Part shown: positions 1 through 7,029 of the stretch, one piece after another
How positions within the stretch are numbered: position 1 is the stretch's first letter
Layout of the letters: each line of letters starts with the position of its first letter
Origin: Lachnospiraceae bacterium MA2020
Lineage (GTDB): Bacteria; Bacillota; Clostridia; Lachnospirales; Lachnospiraceae
Length of the DNA: 64,000 nucleotides
Reading direction: 5' to 3'
NCBI GenBank assembly: GCA_000746015.1
Contig: JQKK01000014.1
Location: 1 to 64,000, forward strand
Translations under genes and position numbers: made by a program
Notes under the pieces: model-generated
Seen by the model: the letters and a program-made list of their open reading frames with translations, nothing else
Told to the model about the DNA's origin: nothing
Databases searched by the model: none

Positions 1-58
1 AGAGACTATGAAAATTTTTCTGTAAATATGGAACTTCTATGATAATTTAGATTTATGA

Positions 59-89
59 GGGAGCAATCAGACTGGTTGCTTCCTTTTTT
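59..89 (+). terminator. Rho-independent terminator of a gene left of the window
   Basis: A 10-bp stem, with two G-T wobble pairs, is formed by 59-68 and 74-83. It has a 5-nt loop and is followed by six T residues on the plus strand. It ends a plus-strand transcript whose gene lies mostly before position 1. Confidence 0.75.
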
Positions 90-127
90 AGACTATACAG
101 TTCTGTATGTTGTAAGTCAATAAAAAC

Positions 128-157
128 TTGGATTTTGAAAGTGTAATGTAGTAATAT
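128..157 (+). promoter_or_regulatory. Possible sigma-A promoter for the HD-domain gene
   Basis: TTGGAT (128-133) and TAATAT (152-157) are separated by 18 nt, about 55 nt before the HD gene start. Both boxes are imperfect and the region is AT-rich, so this is only a candidate. Confidence 0.3.
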
Positions 158-211
158 TTTTATCAAAAGAATCACAATTTATCAAACAGGCATAATTAAA
201 GGGAGGATACT

Positions 212-775
212 ATGAATGCTAGAGAGTACTTGGAAATACTGCATGTAGCAGAAAGACTAAAAGATACACCAAGACATTGCACGACAACAAAACGTAGGAC
301 GGAAAGTGTAGCCGAACATAGTTGGCGAATCTCGCTTATGGCCTTTTTATTAAGACATGAATTCAAAGATTTAGACATAAACAAGGTTGTTGATATGTGC
401 CTTATACATGATCTTGGGGAGTGTTTTACGGGCGACATACCGACCTTTATAAAGACTGATTCTGATAGAGAAGTTGAAGATTCACTATTAAATCAATGGG
501 TAAAATCGCTTCCTACAGAATTATCTGAAGATATAGCTGAACTCTATAAGGAAATGGATGCACAAGAAACCAAGGAAGCTAAGCTATATAAATCGTTAGA
601 TAAACTAGAAGCCTTGATTCAGCATAACGAATCACCTATTGATACTTGGTCAGAAAATGAATTTGAGCTCAATAAGACCTATGCTTTTGATACGGTAGCA
701 TTTTCCTCTTGGCTTACAGAATTACGAGAAGCCATTTTAGAAGACACTATTAAAAAGATAGATTTGGAGAGTTAA
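212..775 (+). CDS. HD-domain phosphohydrolase, YfbR/HDDC2-like 5'-nucleotidase
   Basis: This 187-residue single-domain HD protein shows metal-binding residues in order: H36 in EHSW, H66-D67 in IHDLGE, and D131 in SLDKLEALIQ. That spacing matches the YfbR/HDDC2 group, which dephosphorylates (deoxy)nucleoside monophosphates in the cytoplasm; the substrate here is not determined. The ATG at 212 follows GGGAGG at 201-206. The gene is monocistronic and convergent with the IS transposase, from which it is separated by a terminator hairpin. It may be a relic of the nucleotide-handling operon at 2.7-9.1 kb from which the IS now separates it (inference). The last codons lie at the presumed IS boundary, so the C-terminus could be altered. 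Confidence 0.8.
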   Translation: MNAREYLEILHVAERLKDTPRHCTTTKRRTESVAEHSWRISLMAFLLRHEFKDLDINKVVDMCLIHDLGECFTGDIPTFIKTDSDREVEDSLLNQWVKSLPTELSEDIAELYKEMDAQETKEAKLYKSLDKLEALIQHNESPIDTWSENEFELNKTYAFDTVAFSSWLTELREAILEDTIKKIDLES

Positions 776-796
776 ACAATTCCAGTTTACACAAAT

Positions 797-830
797 AACC
801 ACTATCCCATAATGAGATAGTGGTTTTGTT
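797..830. terminator. Bidirectional terminator between HD gene and transposase
   Basis: A perfect 10-bp stem, AACCACTATC (797-806) with GATAGTGGTT (816-825), has a 9-nt loop and is followed by a T-rich stretch. It lies between two convergent genes. It could also belong to the IS end. Confidence 0.7.
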
Positions 831-832
831 TA

Positions 833-2077
833 TTAATCTGAAAGTCTGCCAGAATACATGATTGAAAGTTCGCCTCGAACTTTACCCCAGTTTCTGATTG
901 GCATAGTCCATTTCTTGGTAGCCTCAAAAGTTGCCAAATATAAGGCTTTCATCAGAGCCTGTGAACTTGGGAATACGCTTCTTTGCTTGTTTAATCTGCG
1001 GTAGCATGAATTTAAGCTCTCGATGGCATTAGTGGTGTAAAATGCGGTTCTAACATCCATAGAGAACTTGAAAATTGGAGTAATTACATCCCAGTTATCA
1101 TGCCAACGATTCATAGCATGAGGATAAAGTGGCTCCCATTTCTTGGTCACTTCGTCTAAACGCTTGAGAGCTGTCTTCTCATCTGGCGCAGTGTAGATTG
1201 TCTTAAGGTCTTTAGCAAAAGCCTTCATGTCTTTGTTAGCGACATACTTAAGGGTATTTCTAACCATGTGAACAATGCAGCGCTGATGTTCTGTGTTAGG
1301 GAAAGCTGCTTGGATGGCTTCTTTTAAGCCAGTAAGACCATCTGAGCAAAGGATTAAGATATCCTGAACTCCACGGTTTTTAAGGCTATTTATAACACCT
1401 AGCCAATACTTACTACTTTCATTTTCACCAACTTCGATGGAAAGAACTTCCTTCATTCCATCCTCGTTGATTCCGAGAACAACATAAGCTGCAAGTTTGC
1501 TAACAATTCCATCATTACGTACTGAGAAATGAATAGCATCAATGAAAATGATTGGATATACTGCCGATAAAGGGCGATTCTGCCAATCTTCAATCTGTGG
1601 CATTAGCTTATCAGTGATATCTGAAACTAAGCCTTCGCTGATTTCAAATCCATAGATTGATTCAATCATTTCTGAAATCTGAGTAGTTGTCATTCCCTTG
1701 GCATACATAGCAATGACCTGTTCTTCAATACCAGAAATATCTTTCTGTCTTTTCTTTACGATGGCTGGCTCAAATGTGCTATTTCGGTCTTGTGGTACAT
1801 CAACTTCAAACTCGCCATATTTACTTCTAACAGTCTTAGGCTTTGTTCCATTGCGGTAATTAGGCTCATCATCACGAGCATACTTCTCGTAGCCTAGATG
1901 CTCATTCATTTCAGATTCGAGCATGGATTGAATTGTCCCTGAAAGAAGATCCTTGAGAGCATCCTGAATGTCCTCAGCTGTTTGAATATCATACTCATTG
2001 AGTAATCCTTGGATTACAGCCTTCTTTCCTTCTGTCATTGGTTTTGCCTTATAAACATCGCGTCTCTTGTTTGCCAT
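833..2077 (-). CDS. IS256-family DDE transposase
   Basis: The 414-residue protein has the normal length for IS256 transposases (Mutator superfamily). The DDE triad is recognisable: Asp in FIDAIHFSVR, Asp in LCSDGLTGLK followed by the family signature with HQRCIVHMVRN, and Glu in NAIESLNSCYRRL. It catalyses cut-and-copy transposition of its own IS. The ATG at 2077 is preceded by AAGGAGG with about 9 nt spacing. The reading frame is uninterrupted, so the element is probably still active. It is unrelated to the surrounding ICE genes and looks like a later arrival. Confidence 0.95.
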   Translation of the reverse strand: MANKRRDVYKAKPMTEGKKAVIQGLLNEYDIQTAEDIQDALKDLLSGTIQSMLESEMNEHLGYEKYARDDEPNYRNGTKPKTVRSKYGEFEVDVPQDRNSTFEPAIVKKRQKDISGIEEQVIAMYAKGMTTTQISEMIESIYGFEISEGLVSDITDKLMPQIEDWQNRPLSAVYPIIFIDAIHFSVRNDGIVSKLAAYVVLGINEDGMKEVLSIEVGENESSKYWLGVINSLKNRGVQDILILCSDGLTGLKEAIQAAFPNTEHQRCIVHMVRNTLKYVANKDMKAFAKDLKTIYTAPDEKTALKRLDEVTKKWEPLYPHAMNRWHDNWDVITPIFKFSMDVRTAFYTTNAIESLNSCYRRLNKQRSVFPSSQALMKALYLATFEATKKWTMPIRNWGKVRGELSIMYSGRLSD

Positions 2078-2160
2078 AAAAATGGGCCTCCTTGATAATA
2101 AAAAATTTTATCATAGAAGACCCAGTAATAAATGTCCTATATTAAATTTACAGAGATTTT

Positions 2161-2465
2161 TTCAAAGCCTCGCCGGAAAGATATACAAAGTAGGAAACTA
2201 TCCTGCCGTAATAAGCATCTCCGGGTGTACTACAGATGCCGGTAAGATAGTCATGTGTGCCCATGAGCTGGGACACTTTTTTCTTCATGATGGAATTAAC
2301 AACTTCGATGGAACCTATACCTATGATTCCATAAGTGATGATACCGAACATGAAGCTAATCTTTTTGCAGTTGCACTACTTTTCAATGAGGATGACTTTA
2401 ATATGCCAATCATACAAATGCAGAACTACATCCTTAAAGGTATACTTGATTATAATTTGCCTTGA
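2161..2465 (+). pseudogene. ImmA/IrrE metallopeptidase fragment, N-terminus lost at the IS
   Basis: The open frame contains CAHELGHFFLHDGIN, the zinc-binding HExxH motif of ImmA/IrrE-type peptidases, then TEHEANLFAVALLF with the third, Glu ligand. ImmA proteins normally cleave a phage-type repressor partner to switch on an ICE or prophage. The upstream part of the frame is IS-derived sequence, and only about 100 residues of the peptidase remain. The first half of the catalytic domain and any repressor partner are missing. It is therefore a remnant of a control module, probably of the ICE or of another mobile element. Confidence 0.75.
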
Positions 2466-2488
2466 TATGGATTATTTAATTTACACAT

Positions 2489-2525
2489 GCTATAGAACTA
2501 TACCTAACACATATAGTTCTATAGC
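2489..2525. repeat. Perfect 14-bp inverted repeat in a gene-free gap
   Basis: GCTATAGAACTATA (2489-2502) pairs perfectly with 2512-2525 across a 9-nt loop. There is no T-run on either side, so it is not a standard terminator. The surrounding 2466-2717 stretch holds nothing else I can support as a gene. It could be a protein-binding palindrome or the scar of a mobile element. Confidence 0.6.
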
Positions 2526-2717
2526 AGCAATTCTCTGAGACAATATTAGTGGTGAGTATAAATACCCTTGCCAAATGGAGACTTCATTATTTATATACAT
2601 CCTCTTTTCTGTTTATTACTATCCTTGCTGACAGTGATAACTATTTAGCTGAGATCTCTTTATTAAACCCGTAGACCTACCTGTCGTCTGCACGTTAAAT
2701 TATTAATGAACCTATTA

Positions 2718-3167
2718 TTATTTATATTTTTGTATTCGTTCATTTCCAATATTATTGATTAGAGTTTCAATACCACCATCATTTATTATTTTATTGACAA
2801 CAATTTTATCTGGCAAGCACCAATCATATTCAAGTAATTCTGAAATATTCAGCCAACGTAATTCTTGATGTACAATAGATATCAAATCTTTTCTATTACA
2901 ACATGACAAGTAGGTATCCATATGTATTATAAAATCTTCATATTCAACCTCAACTGTCATAAAAAAAGTGCATTCATGTATTGAATATCCTAGTTCTTCC
3001 TTTATTTCACGCTTTAGTGCCATCTGCTTTGACTCACCGTTTTCAATTTTACCTCCAGGAAACTCCCATTTAGATTCAAAATAGCCCTTTCCACGTTGGC
3101 CACACAAAACTTTTCCATCATTAATTATAATTGCAGCAACCACATTGAATACTTTCTTTTTTTCCAT
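2718..3167 (-). CDS. Nudix (MutT-like) nucleotide hydrolase
   Basis: The 149-residue protein has a complete Nudix box at residues 39-61 (G-x5-E-x7-REIKEELGY), with catalytic Glu residues in REIKEEL. N-terminal strands typical of MutT/CTP-pyrophosphatase enzymes precede it (VAAIIINDGKVLCGQRGKG). Such enzymes hydrolyse damaged or modified NTPs to the monophosphate. It is the last gene of the minus-strand operon and starts 12 nt after the radical SAM gene, with a weak ribosome binding site. In this setting it may clear or process a non-canonical nucleotide made by the operon (inference). An alternative is general 8-oxo-dGTP sanitation. Confidence 0.85.
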   Translation of the reverse strand: MEKKKVFNVVAAIIINDGKVLCGQRGKGYFESKWEFPGGKIENGESKQMALKREIKEELGYSIHECTFFMTVEVEYEDFIIHMDTYLSCCNRKDLISIVHQELRWLNISELLEYDWCLPDKIVVNKIINDGGIETLINNIGNERIQKYK

Positions 3168-3179
3168 TTTACTTTTATT

Positions 3180-3938
3180 TTAAGCAAACCAATGCCTAAG
3201 ATCATCCTTCAACATATCTCCAACAACTGTATCCTTCATATCTTTTGATATACATAGCTTGCCTTCCGGATTAATTAATAAGTATTTTTTTTCCATATCA
3301 TCATAATTGCGAAATTGAATATTACAGTTAAGATTCATACTATGAATACCATCAATAAGATTTTGAAATTCATTTTCAGATATTTCATATATTGACTGAT
3401 TTTTAATAGCAGTTCCCCTTAATGGACAAAATCTAAATATTCTCCATTTAGAAATATTCCACTTTTCAACTTCAGATCTCATCTCCATAATTCTATTAAG
3501 ATTAATTTTAGTTGCAACTGTATTTATATTCAAACAAATATTTTTATGAGTTCTTATAACCTTAATAGCGTTTTCAATATTGATTCTATGATTAACTCCA
3601 CGTCCAAGCCTATCATTTATTATGTCATCAACTGAATCAATGGAGAGTGTTATTTCATCTAAATACTTGAGTACTTTATCATACAATGGTATCAACTGGC
3701 CGTTAGTTACTAATTTAAGGTGAATTCCATTATCTGATGCTTTTTTCACAATTTGTTCAAAGCAATTAATCAATAATGATTCTCCACCACCAAATGTTAA
3801 ATGTTTTACATCATACCGAATTATTTTATCTAATATAAAAAAGTATTCTTTATCTTTTAAATCCTTGGTGCTATGGAATCTATCACAGTAGTTGCATTTC
3901 TGATTACATCTTCCCGTTGTCAACCAACACAATTCCAT
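3180..3938 (-). CDS. Radical SAM enzyme with viperin-like motifs
   Basis: Residues C11, C15 and C18 form the CxxxCxxC [4Fe-4S] motif; GGGES (50-54) contacts SAM and LVTNG (77-80) is typical of the family. Beyond the general fold, several blocks resemble viperin: LGRG (111-114), NINTVATKIN (137-146), KWRIFRF (164-170) and YLLINPEG near the C-terminus. Viperins convert CTP or other NTPs to ddh-NTP chain terminators. In prokaryotes they often lie beside a nucleotide kinase, as here, where the kinase ends 3 nt upstream and its last codons contain this gene's GGAGG. The protein is 252 residues, shorter than many viperins. The family call is by eye; a general SPASM-less radical SAM enzyme remains possible. 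Confidence 0.6.
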   Translation of the reverse strand: MELCWLTTGRCNQKCNYCDRFHSTKDLKDKEYFFILDKIIRYDVKHLTFGGGESLLINCFEQIVKKASDNGIHLKLVTNGQLIPLYDKVLKYLDEITLSIDSVDDIINDRLGRGVNHRINIENAIKVIRTHKNICLNINTVATKINLNRIMEMRSEVEKWNISKWRIFRFCPLRGTAIKNQSIYEISENEFQNLIDGIHSMNLNCNIQFRNYDDMEKKYLLINPEGKLCISKDMKDTVVGDMLKDDLRHWFA

Positions 3939-3941
3939 TGC

Positions 3942-4529
3942 TTACCTCCAATTGTTAATCATCGCCATAGTTTCATCTATAACCTCATTAAGATTTTTAT
4001 TATCAGTATCTATAACTTTATAATCCAATTCAAGAAACTTTGCAGCTTCTTCCATCTGATCATATCCATAGTTCATTTTTACATCACTCAAAAGATCCGG
4101 ATCATTTATATCACGTTTACAAATGCGAGAACGCCTTGTCGCTTCAGTGGCTCGAAGAATAATCACCAAATCAGGTTTTCCCATATATTTTTGCATATAT
4201 TTATAAATATCCTTAGAATCATCATCACCATTATAATAAAATGTAGTAAGGCAATGGCGATCAATAATCAAATCACAATCATAATGTACAAGATTGAATA
4301 AATTTGCAAATGCATATAACCATGTACGTACAATACTATTCTCATTATCCGTGCAAATGTCAATTGCCTTGTGAATGATTTTTGTTTCTTCTATGCTCAT
4401 TCCTTGCTCAGTAAGATAATTAATTAAAAATCCATCCACGTATTTAGCACCTAATCTATTAGCGACTTCACGTGCAACAGTACTTTTTCCAACACCATCC
4501 ATTCCTTCAATTACAATTTTCATTGCCAT
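3942..4529 (-). CDS. Thymidylate-kinase-like nucleoside monophosphate kinase
   Basis: The P-loop EGMDGVGKST near the N-terminus, the DRH motif in LIIDRHCLTTFYYNG (counterpart of DRY in Tmk) and an Arg-rich lid (RATEATRRSRICKR) mark a dTMP/NMP kinase of about 195 residues. The start at 4529 (MAMKIVIEG) has GGAG six nt upstream; an ATG seven codons earlier is less well placed. It would phosphorylate a (deoxy)nucleoside monophosphate. Its coupling to the viperin-like gene resembles vertebrate CMPK2-viperin and prokaryotic viperin operons, where the kinase supplies the triphosphate precursor (family knowledge). It is probably not the housekeeping Tmk. Confidence 0.8.
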   Translation of the reverse strand: MAMKIVIEGMDGVGKSTVAREVANRLGAKYVDGFLINYLTEQGMSIEETKIIHKAIDICTDNENSIVRTWLYAFANLFNLVHYDCDLIIDRHCLTTFYYNGDDDSKDIYKYMQKYMGKPDLVIILRATEATRRSRICKRDINDPDLLSDVKMNYGYDQMEEAAKFLELDYKVIDTDNKNLNEVIDETMAMINNWR

Positions 4530-4571
4530 AATCACTCCATTCTTCATCACTAATCAAATTGAAATGTATAT

Positions 4572-5669
4572 TTAAGTTTTCTCCCATACAGTAATCATTC
4601 TCTCGCTGCTATTCATATTATAAGGGTTTCCATAGAAATCCCCATAAACATTAAGTAACCTAAACCTATTTCTGTTCAATTCTTCAAGTTCCTGCAATGA
4701 ATAAAATCTTACAAACTCTTCATCAATATAAAATTCTTTTTCTGATCCTTTCTTAATAAAATAAAAGTACTGTGAATTCTGAATCATTCCAATAATACGC
4801 TTGTACACAAGAAGCGTTAAATCTATATCTTTTCTTTCTGTTCTTCGTTGGTACAATCTTCTTGAGTCTAGTATAGGTATATTTTTTGAATCCAATACTA
4901 ATATTGCTTTATCCGTTAAATGGATATACATGTTATCTAAAAATTCTTTTATATCTTTTTCTTTTGAAAAATAGTTATATGTTGTCCACATGCAAATGCA
5001 TGCTTCAAACTTCTCTTCTAGCTTAAAATTTCTCACGTCGCTTACGTAATAGCGCACATTTTGATGGTAATTCTGTTTTAATGCCGTTTCAATTTGATTT
5101 TTTGATGCGTCAACACCAGTAACCTTAAACCCCAATTCAGCTAGCCTACGTGAATGTCTACCAATCCCACAGCAACTATCCAATATATTTTTTATTTTAA
5201 ACTGGTTGAATATCATTTTTAATAACGCAACCTCGCGGTCCGTATCATTAGCTATTGATTCCATATATAACCATGATAACTCATTATACAAAAGTTTTTT
5301 CTTTGCGTGCTCTGTAAAACTTTTATCATCAAATTGGTTCATTGATCCCCAAAATTCATACGGACAAAATACAAATTGGTTTCCATAATTAGTATGTTCA
5401 TATGCTTCATTTACAAAAATAATAAACCAATCATCAATTCTGCTTGTATTATCACCTATAAAAGCACTTAAAGATTCATACTCTCTAGAATCTGACATGA
5501 TATCGTTAAATCCATATTTTCGCTTAATATCTTTAATTACGGTATCCGGTACGGAATGCGTTATAAAAATAGTTGGAAGATTTTTCATGGCATATTTAGC
5601 AAATTCAATATTTTCTTTTTTCTGTAAAACTAACTCTTGCAAATCAAATACACTATATAACATAATCAC
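4572..5669 (-). CDS. SAM-dependent methyltransferase with extra N-terminal domain
   Basis: Residues 150-270 are a class I methyltransferase: motif I ILDSCCGIGRHSRRLA (162-177), acidic VTGVDASK ending strand 2, and a later MWTTYNYF block. Residues 1-135 form a separate domain with FITHSVPDTVIKDI and DDWFIIFVNEAYE that I do not recognise. The start is ambiguous: a GTG at 5669 has AAAGGA at ideal spacing, and an ATG two codons on is possible. The substrate is unknown; a nucleotide, a small molecule or RNA are all possible. It lies 109 nt after the GreA-like gene and 21 nt before the longest kinase frame, inside the same operon. Confidence 0.7.
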   Translation of the reverse strand: MIMLYSVFDLQELVLQKKENIEFAKYAMKNLPTIFITHSVPDTVIKDIKRKYGFNDIMSDSREYESLSAFIGDNTSRIDDWFIIFVNEAYEHTNYGNQFVFCPYEFWGSMNQFDDKSFTEHAKKKLLYNELSWLYMESIANDTDREVALLKMIFNQFKIKNILDSCCGIGRHSRRLAELGFKVTGVDASKNQIETALKQNYHQNVRYYVSDVRNFKLEEKFEACICMWTTYNYFSKEKDIKEFLDNMYIHLTDKAILVLDSKNIPILDSRRLYQRRTERKDIDLTLLVYKRIIGMIQNSQYFYFIKKGSEKEFYIDEEFVRFYSLQELEELNRNRFRLLNVYGDFYGNPYNMNSSERMITVWEKT

Positions 5670-5778
5670 TCTATATCCTTTTTTATCGACAATACTTCAT
5701 ATTCTATTTTCTCACATTTTGTTAAATGCTAAAACAATTTCTAATGTTTACTAACTTTTTAATTTTCTTAGTCAAATA

Positions 5779-6252
5779 CTAAACAAAATCGACTATCCTG
5801 TAACTTACAATTCCTGCAGGTACCTCAAATGACACAATATCACCTATTTTATGTCCCATTAAGTTTTCACCAACTGGAGAATCATAAGCAATTTTACCTT
5901 TTTCTAAATCAGATTCTCCATGACCAACGATTTCTATAACACTATTTTCTATTTCATCATCAAACGAATATTCAATTATACATTTTATCTTTGTTCCAAT
6001 ATTAACTGTGCTTGCATATTGTGACGAAGTCTTTATTACACTTGCATTATTTAATAGATCTTCAATATTTCTTATTTCCCTCACAAGTGTTTCTTCATCA
6101 CGTCTTAGTAAGTCAAAATATGGATTATCATGCCATGTATCCCCAGTTGATTTATATGCATCAGCTTTTTCCATTTCCAAAGCTTTAAGTTTGTCTTTTA
6201 ATTCTAAAAGCTTTATCTCTAAATTATCTTTACCTTCTTTCGTTATTATCAT
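5779..6252 (-). CDS. GreA/GreB-family transcript cleavage factor paralogue
   Basis: The two-domain Gre layout is intact. Residues 1-75 form an antiparallel coiled coil with the tip GDTWHDNPYFD (37-47), and residues 80-157 an FKBP-like C-domain with the hallmark YDSPVGENLMGHKIGD and EVPAG. At the tip, D38 and D42 likely stand for the two acidic residues of GreA that activate RNA cleavage in the RNA polymerase secondary channel; the tip has one extra residue. Location inside a nucleotide-chemistry operon is unlike housekeeping greA. It may rescue polymerase stalled by a modified nucleotide made by its neighbours (inference). The start follows GGGGAG. Confidence 0.8.
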   Translation of the reverse strand: MIITKEGKDNLEIKLLELKDKLKALEMEKADAYKSTGDTWHDNPYFDLLRRDEETLVREIRNIEDLLNNASVIKTSSQYASTVNIGTKIKCIIEYSFDDEIENSVIEIVGHGESDLEKGKIAYDSPVGENLMGHKIGDIVSFEVPAGIVSYRIVDFV

Positions 6253-6309
6253 AATCGAGCTCCCCTCGAAGTAATCATAATCTTAAAATGTCTTATTTTA
6301 GTATCAATA

Positions 6310-7029
6310 TTAAAGATGTTCAGCAAGAACATATCCAAAACGATGAAAGTGATCTTCTGGGCGATCAACATGTGCTGCTTCAAATACGGGTTTATTCATT
6401 TCATAAATATGTAAAATTTTCCATTTTTCCTTATCCATGTACTTTTGTGTATCACCTCTTCTCAGGTAATGCGCTGGTCTCCATTCATGACAATCCTCTA
6501 AAGGCATCATGTAATCCATATATAAATAACCTCCGGTAGATACACTTTTTTGCAAAGAATTAAAAATCTCTTCAATCGAAATATCAAAATTACAGGGATA
6601 TGGTATAGAGCAGCTCGTAAAAACTGCATTGTATTGTTGATCAGATGTGCTCGCATAAAAGTTTTCTTCAATTATCTTGAGATGATTAGATAAATTCTCA
6701 ATTTCAGCGCGCTTTTTTAAACCAATAATCTCACGATATTCTGATGGTATTCTTTTATATATCGGATTATGATACTTATTATGTATATATTCTAGTTTTG
6801 TTATATTTTTTCTTGGAATAGGAAATTCTTTTTTACCGCCATAAATTGCCACTTCATCAAGCTCATATGCCGTTACGAGCATTCCATTTCTAAGAAAAGG
6901 CATAACAAATTTTCCATCACATGCTCCGACGATACAAACTGAAGCATTATTTCCAAAGCGACTTTTAACTAAATTTAAGAATCTATATAGCCGTGAAGGT
7001 GATTTTCCCCAAACACTCTTTGTCCTCAC
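6310..7029 (-). CDS. SAM-dependent methyltransferase, family unknown
   Basis: The 239-residue Rossmann protein has motif I VCIVGACDGKFVMPFL (31-46) and an acidic end of strand 2 (VTAYELDE, 52-59). A conserved-looking CSIPYPCNFDIS segment lies where the catalytic loop would be. The substrate is unknown. It starts with GTG at 7029, overlapping the end of the U32 gene by 4 nt, and has GGGAGGG inside the U32 3' end, so the two are translationally coupled and probably act together. The C-terminal half is rich in aromatic and His residues, which could bind a metal or ring substrate (inference). Confidence 0.65.
   Translation of the reverse strand: MRTKSVWGKSPSRLYRFLNLVKSRFGNNASVCIVGACDGKFVMPFLRNGMLVTAYELDEVAIYGGKKEFPIPRKNITKLEYIHNKYHNPIYKRIPSEYREIIGLKKRAEIENLSNHLKIIEENFYASTSDQQYNAVFTSCSIPYPCNFDISIEEIFNSLQKSVSTGGYLYMDYMMPLEDCHEWRPAHYLRRGDTQKYMDKEKWKILHIYEMNKPVFEAAHVDRPEDHFHRFGYVLAEHL

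Larger units (their letters stand above)
776..2160 (-). mobile_element. IS256-family insertion sequence (limits approximate)
   Basis: The element is one intact transposase gene with short flanks. The inside-to-outside sequences at the two ends show only weak imperfect similarity (the pattern AGT, then TGT, then AATT), so exact terminal repeats and the target duplication cannot be fixed by eye. On the right it abuts a decapitated ImmA/IrrE gene, which supports insertion into that gene or a flanking deletion. Confidence 0.7.

Noticed and set aside
786-796. TTTACACAAAT as a terminal repeat of the IS256 element
   Set aside because: It resembles IS256-type ends but points the wrong way for the left end of this element, and no matching right end could be paired convincingly.
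2335-2538. Plus-strand 67-codon frame overlapping the ImmA remnant
   Set aside because: It has no ribosome binding site and no domain; the ImmA frame explains the region.
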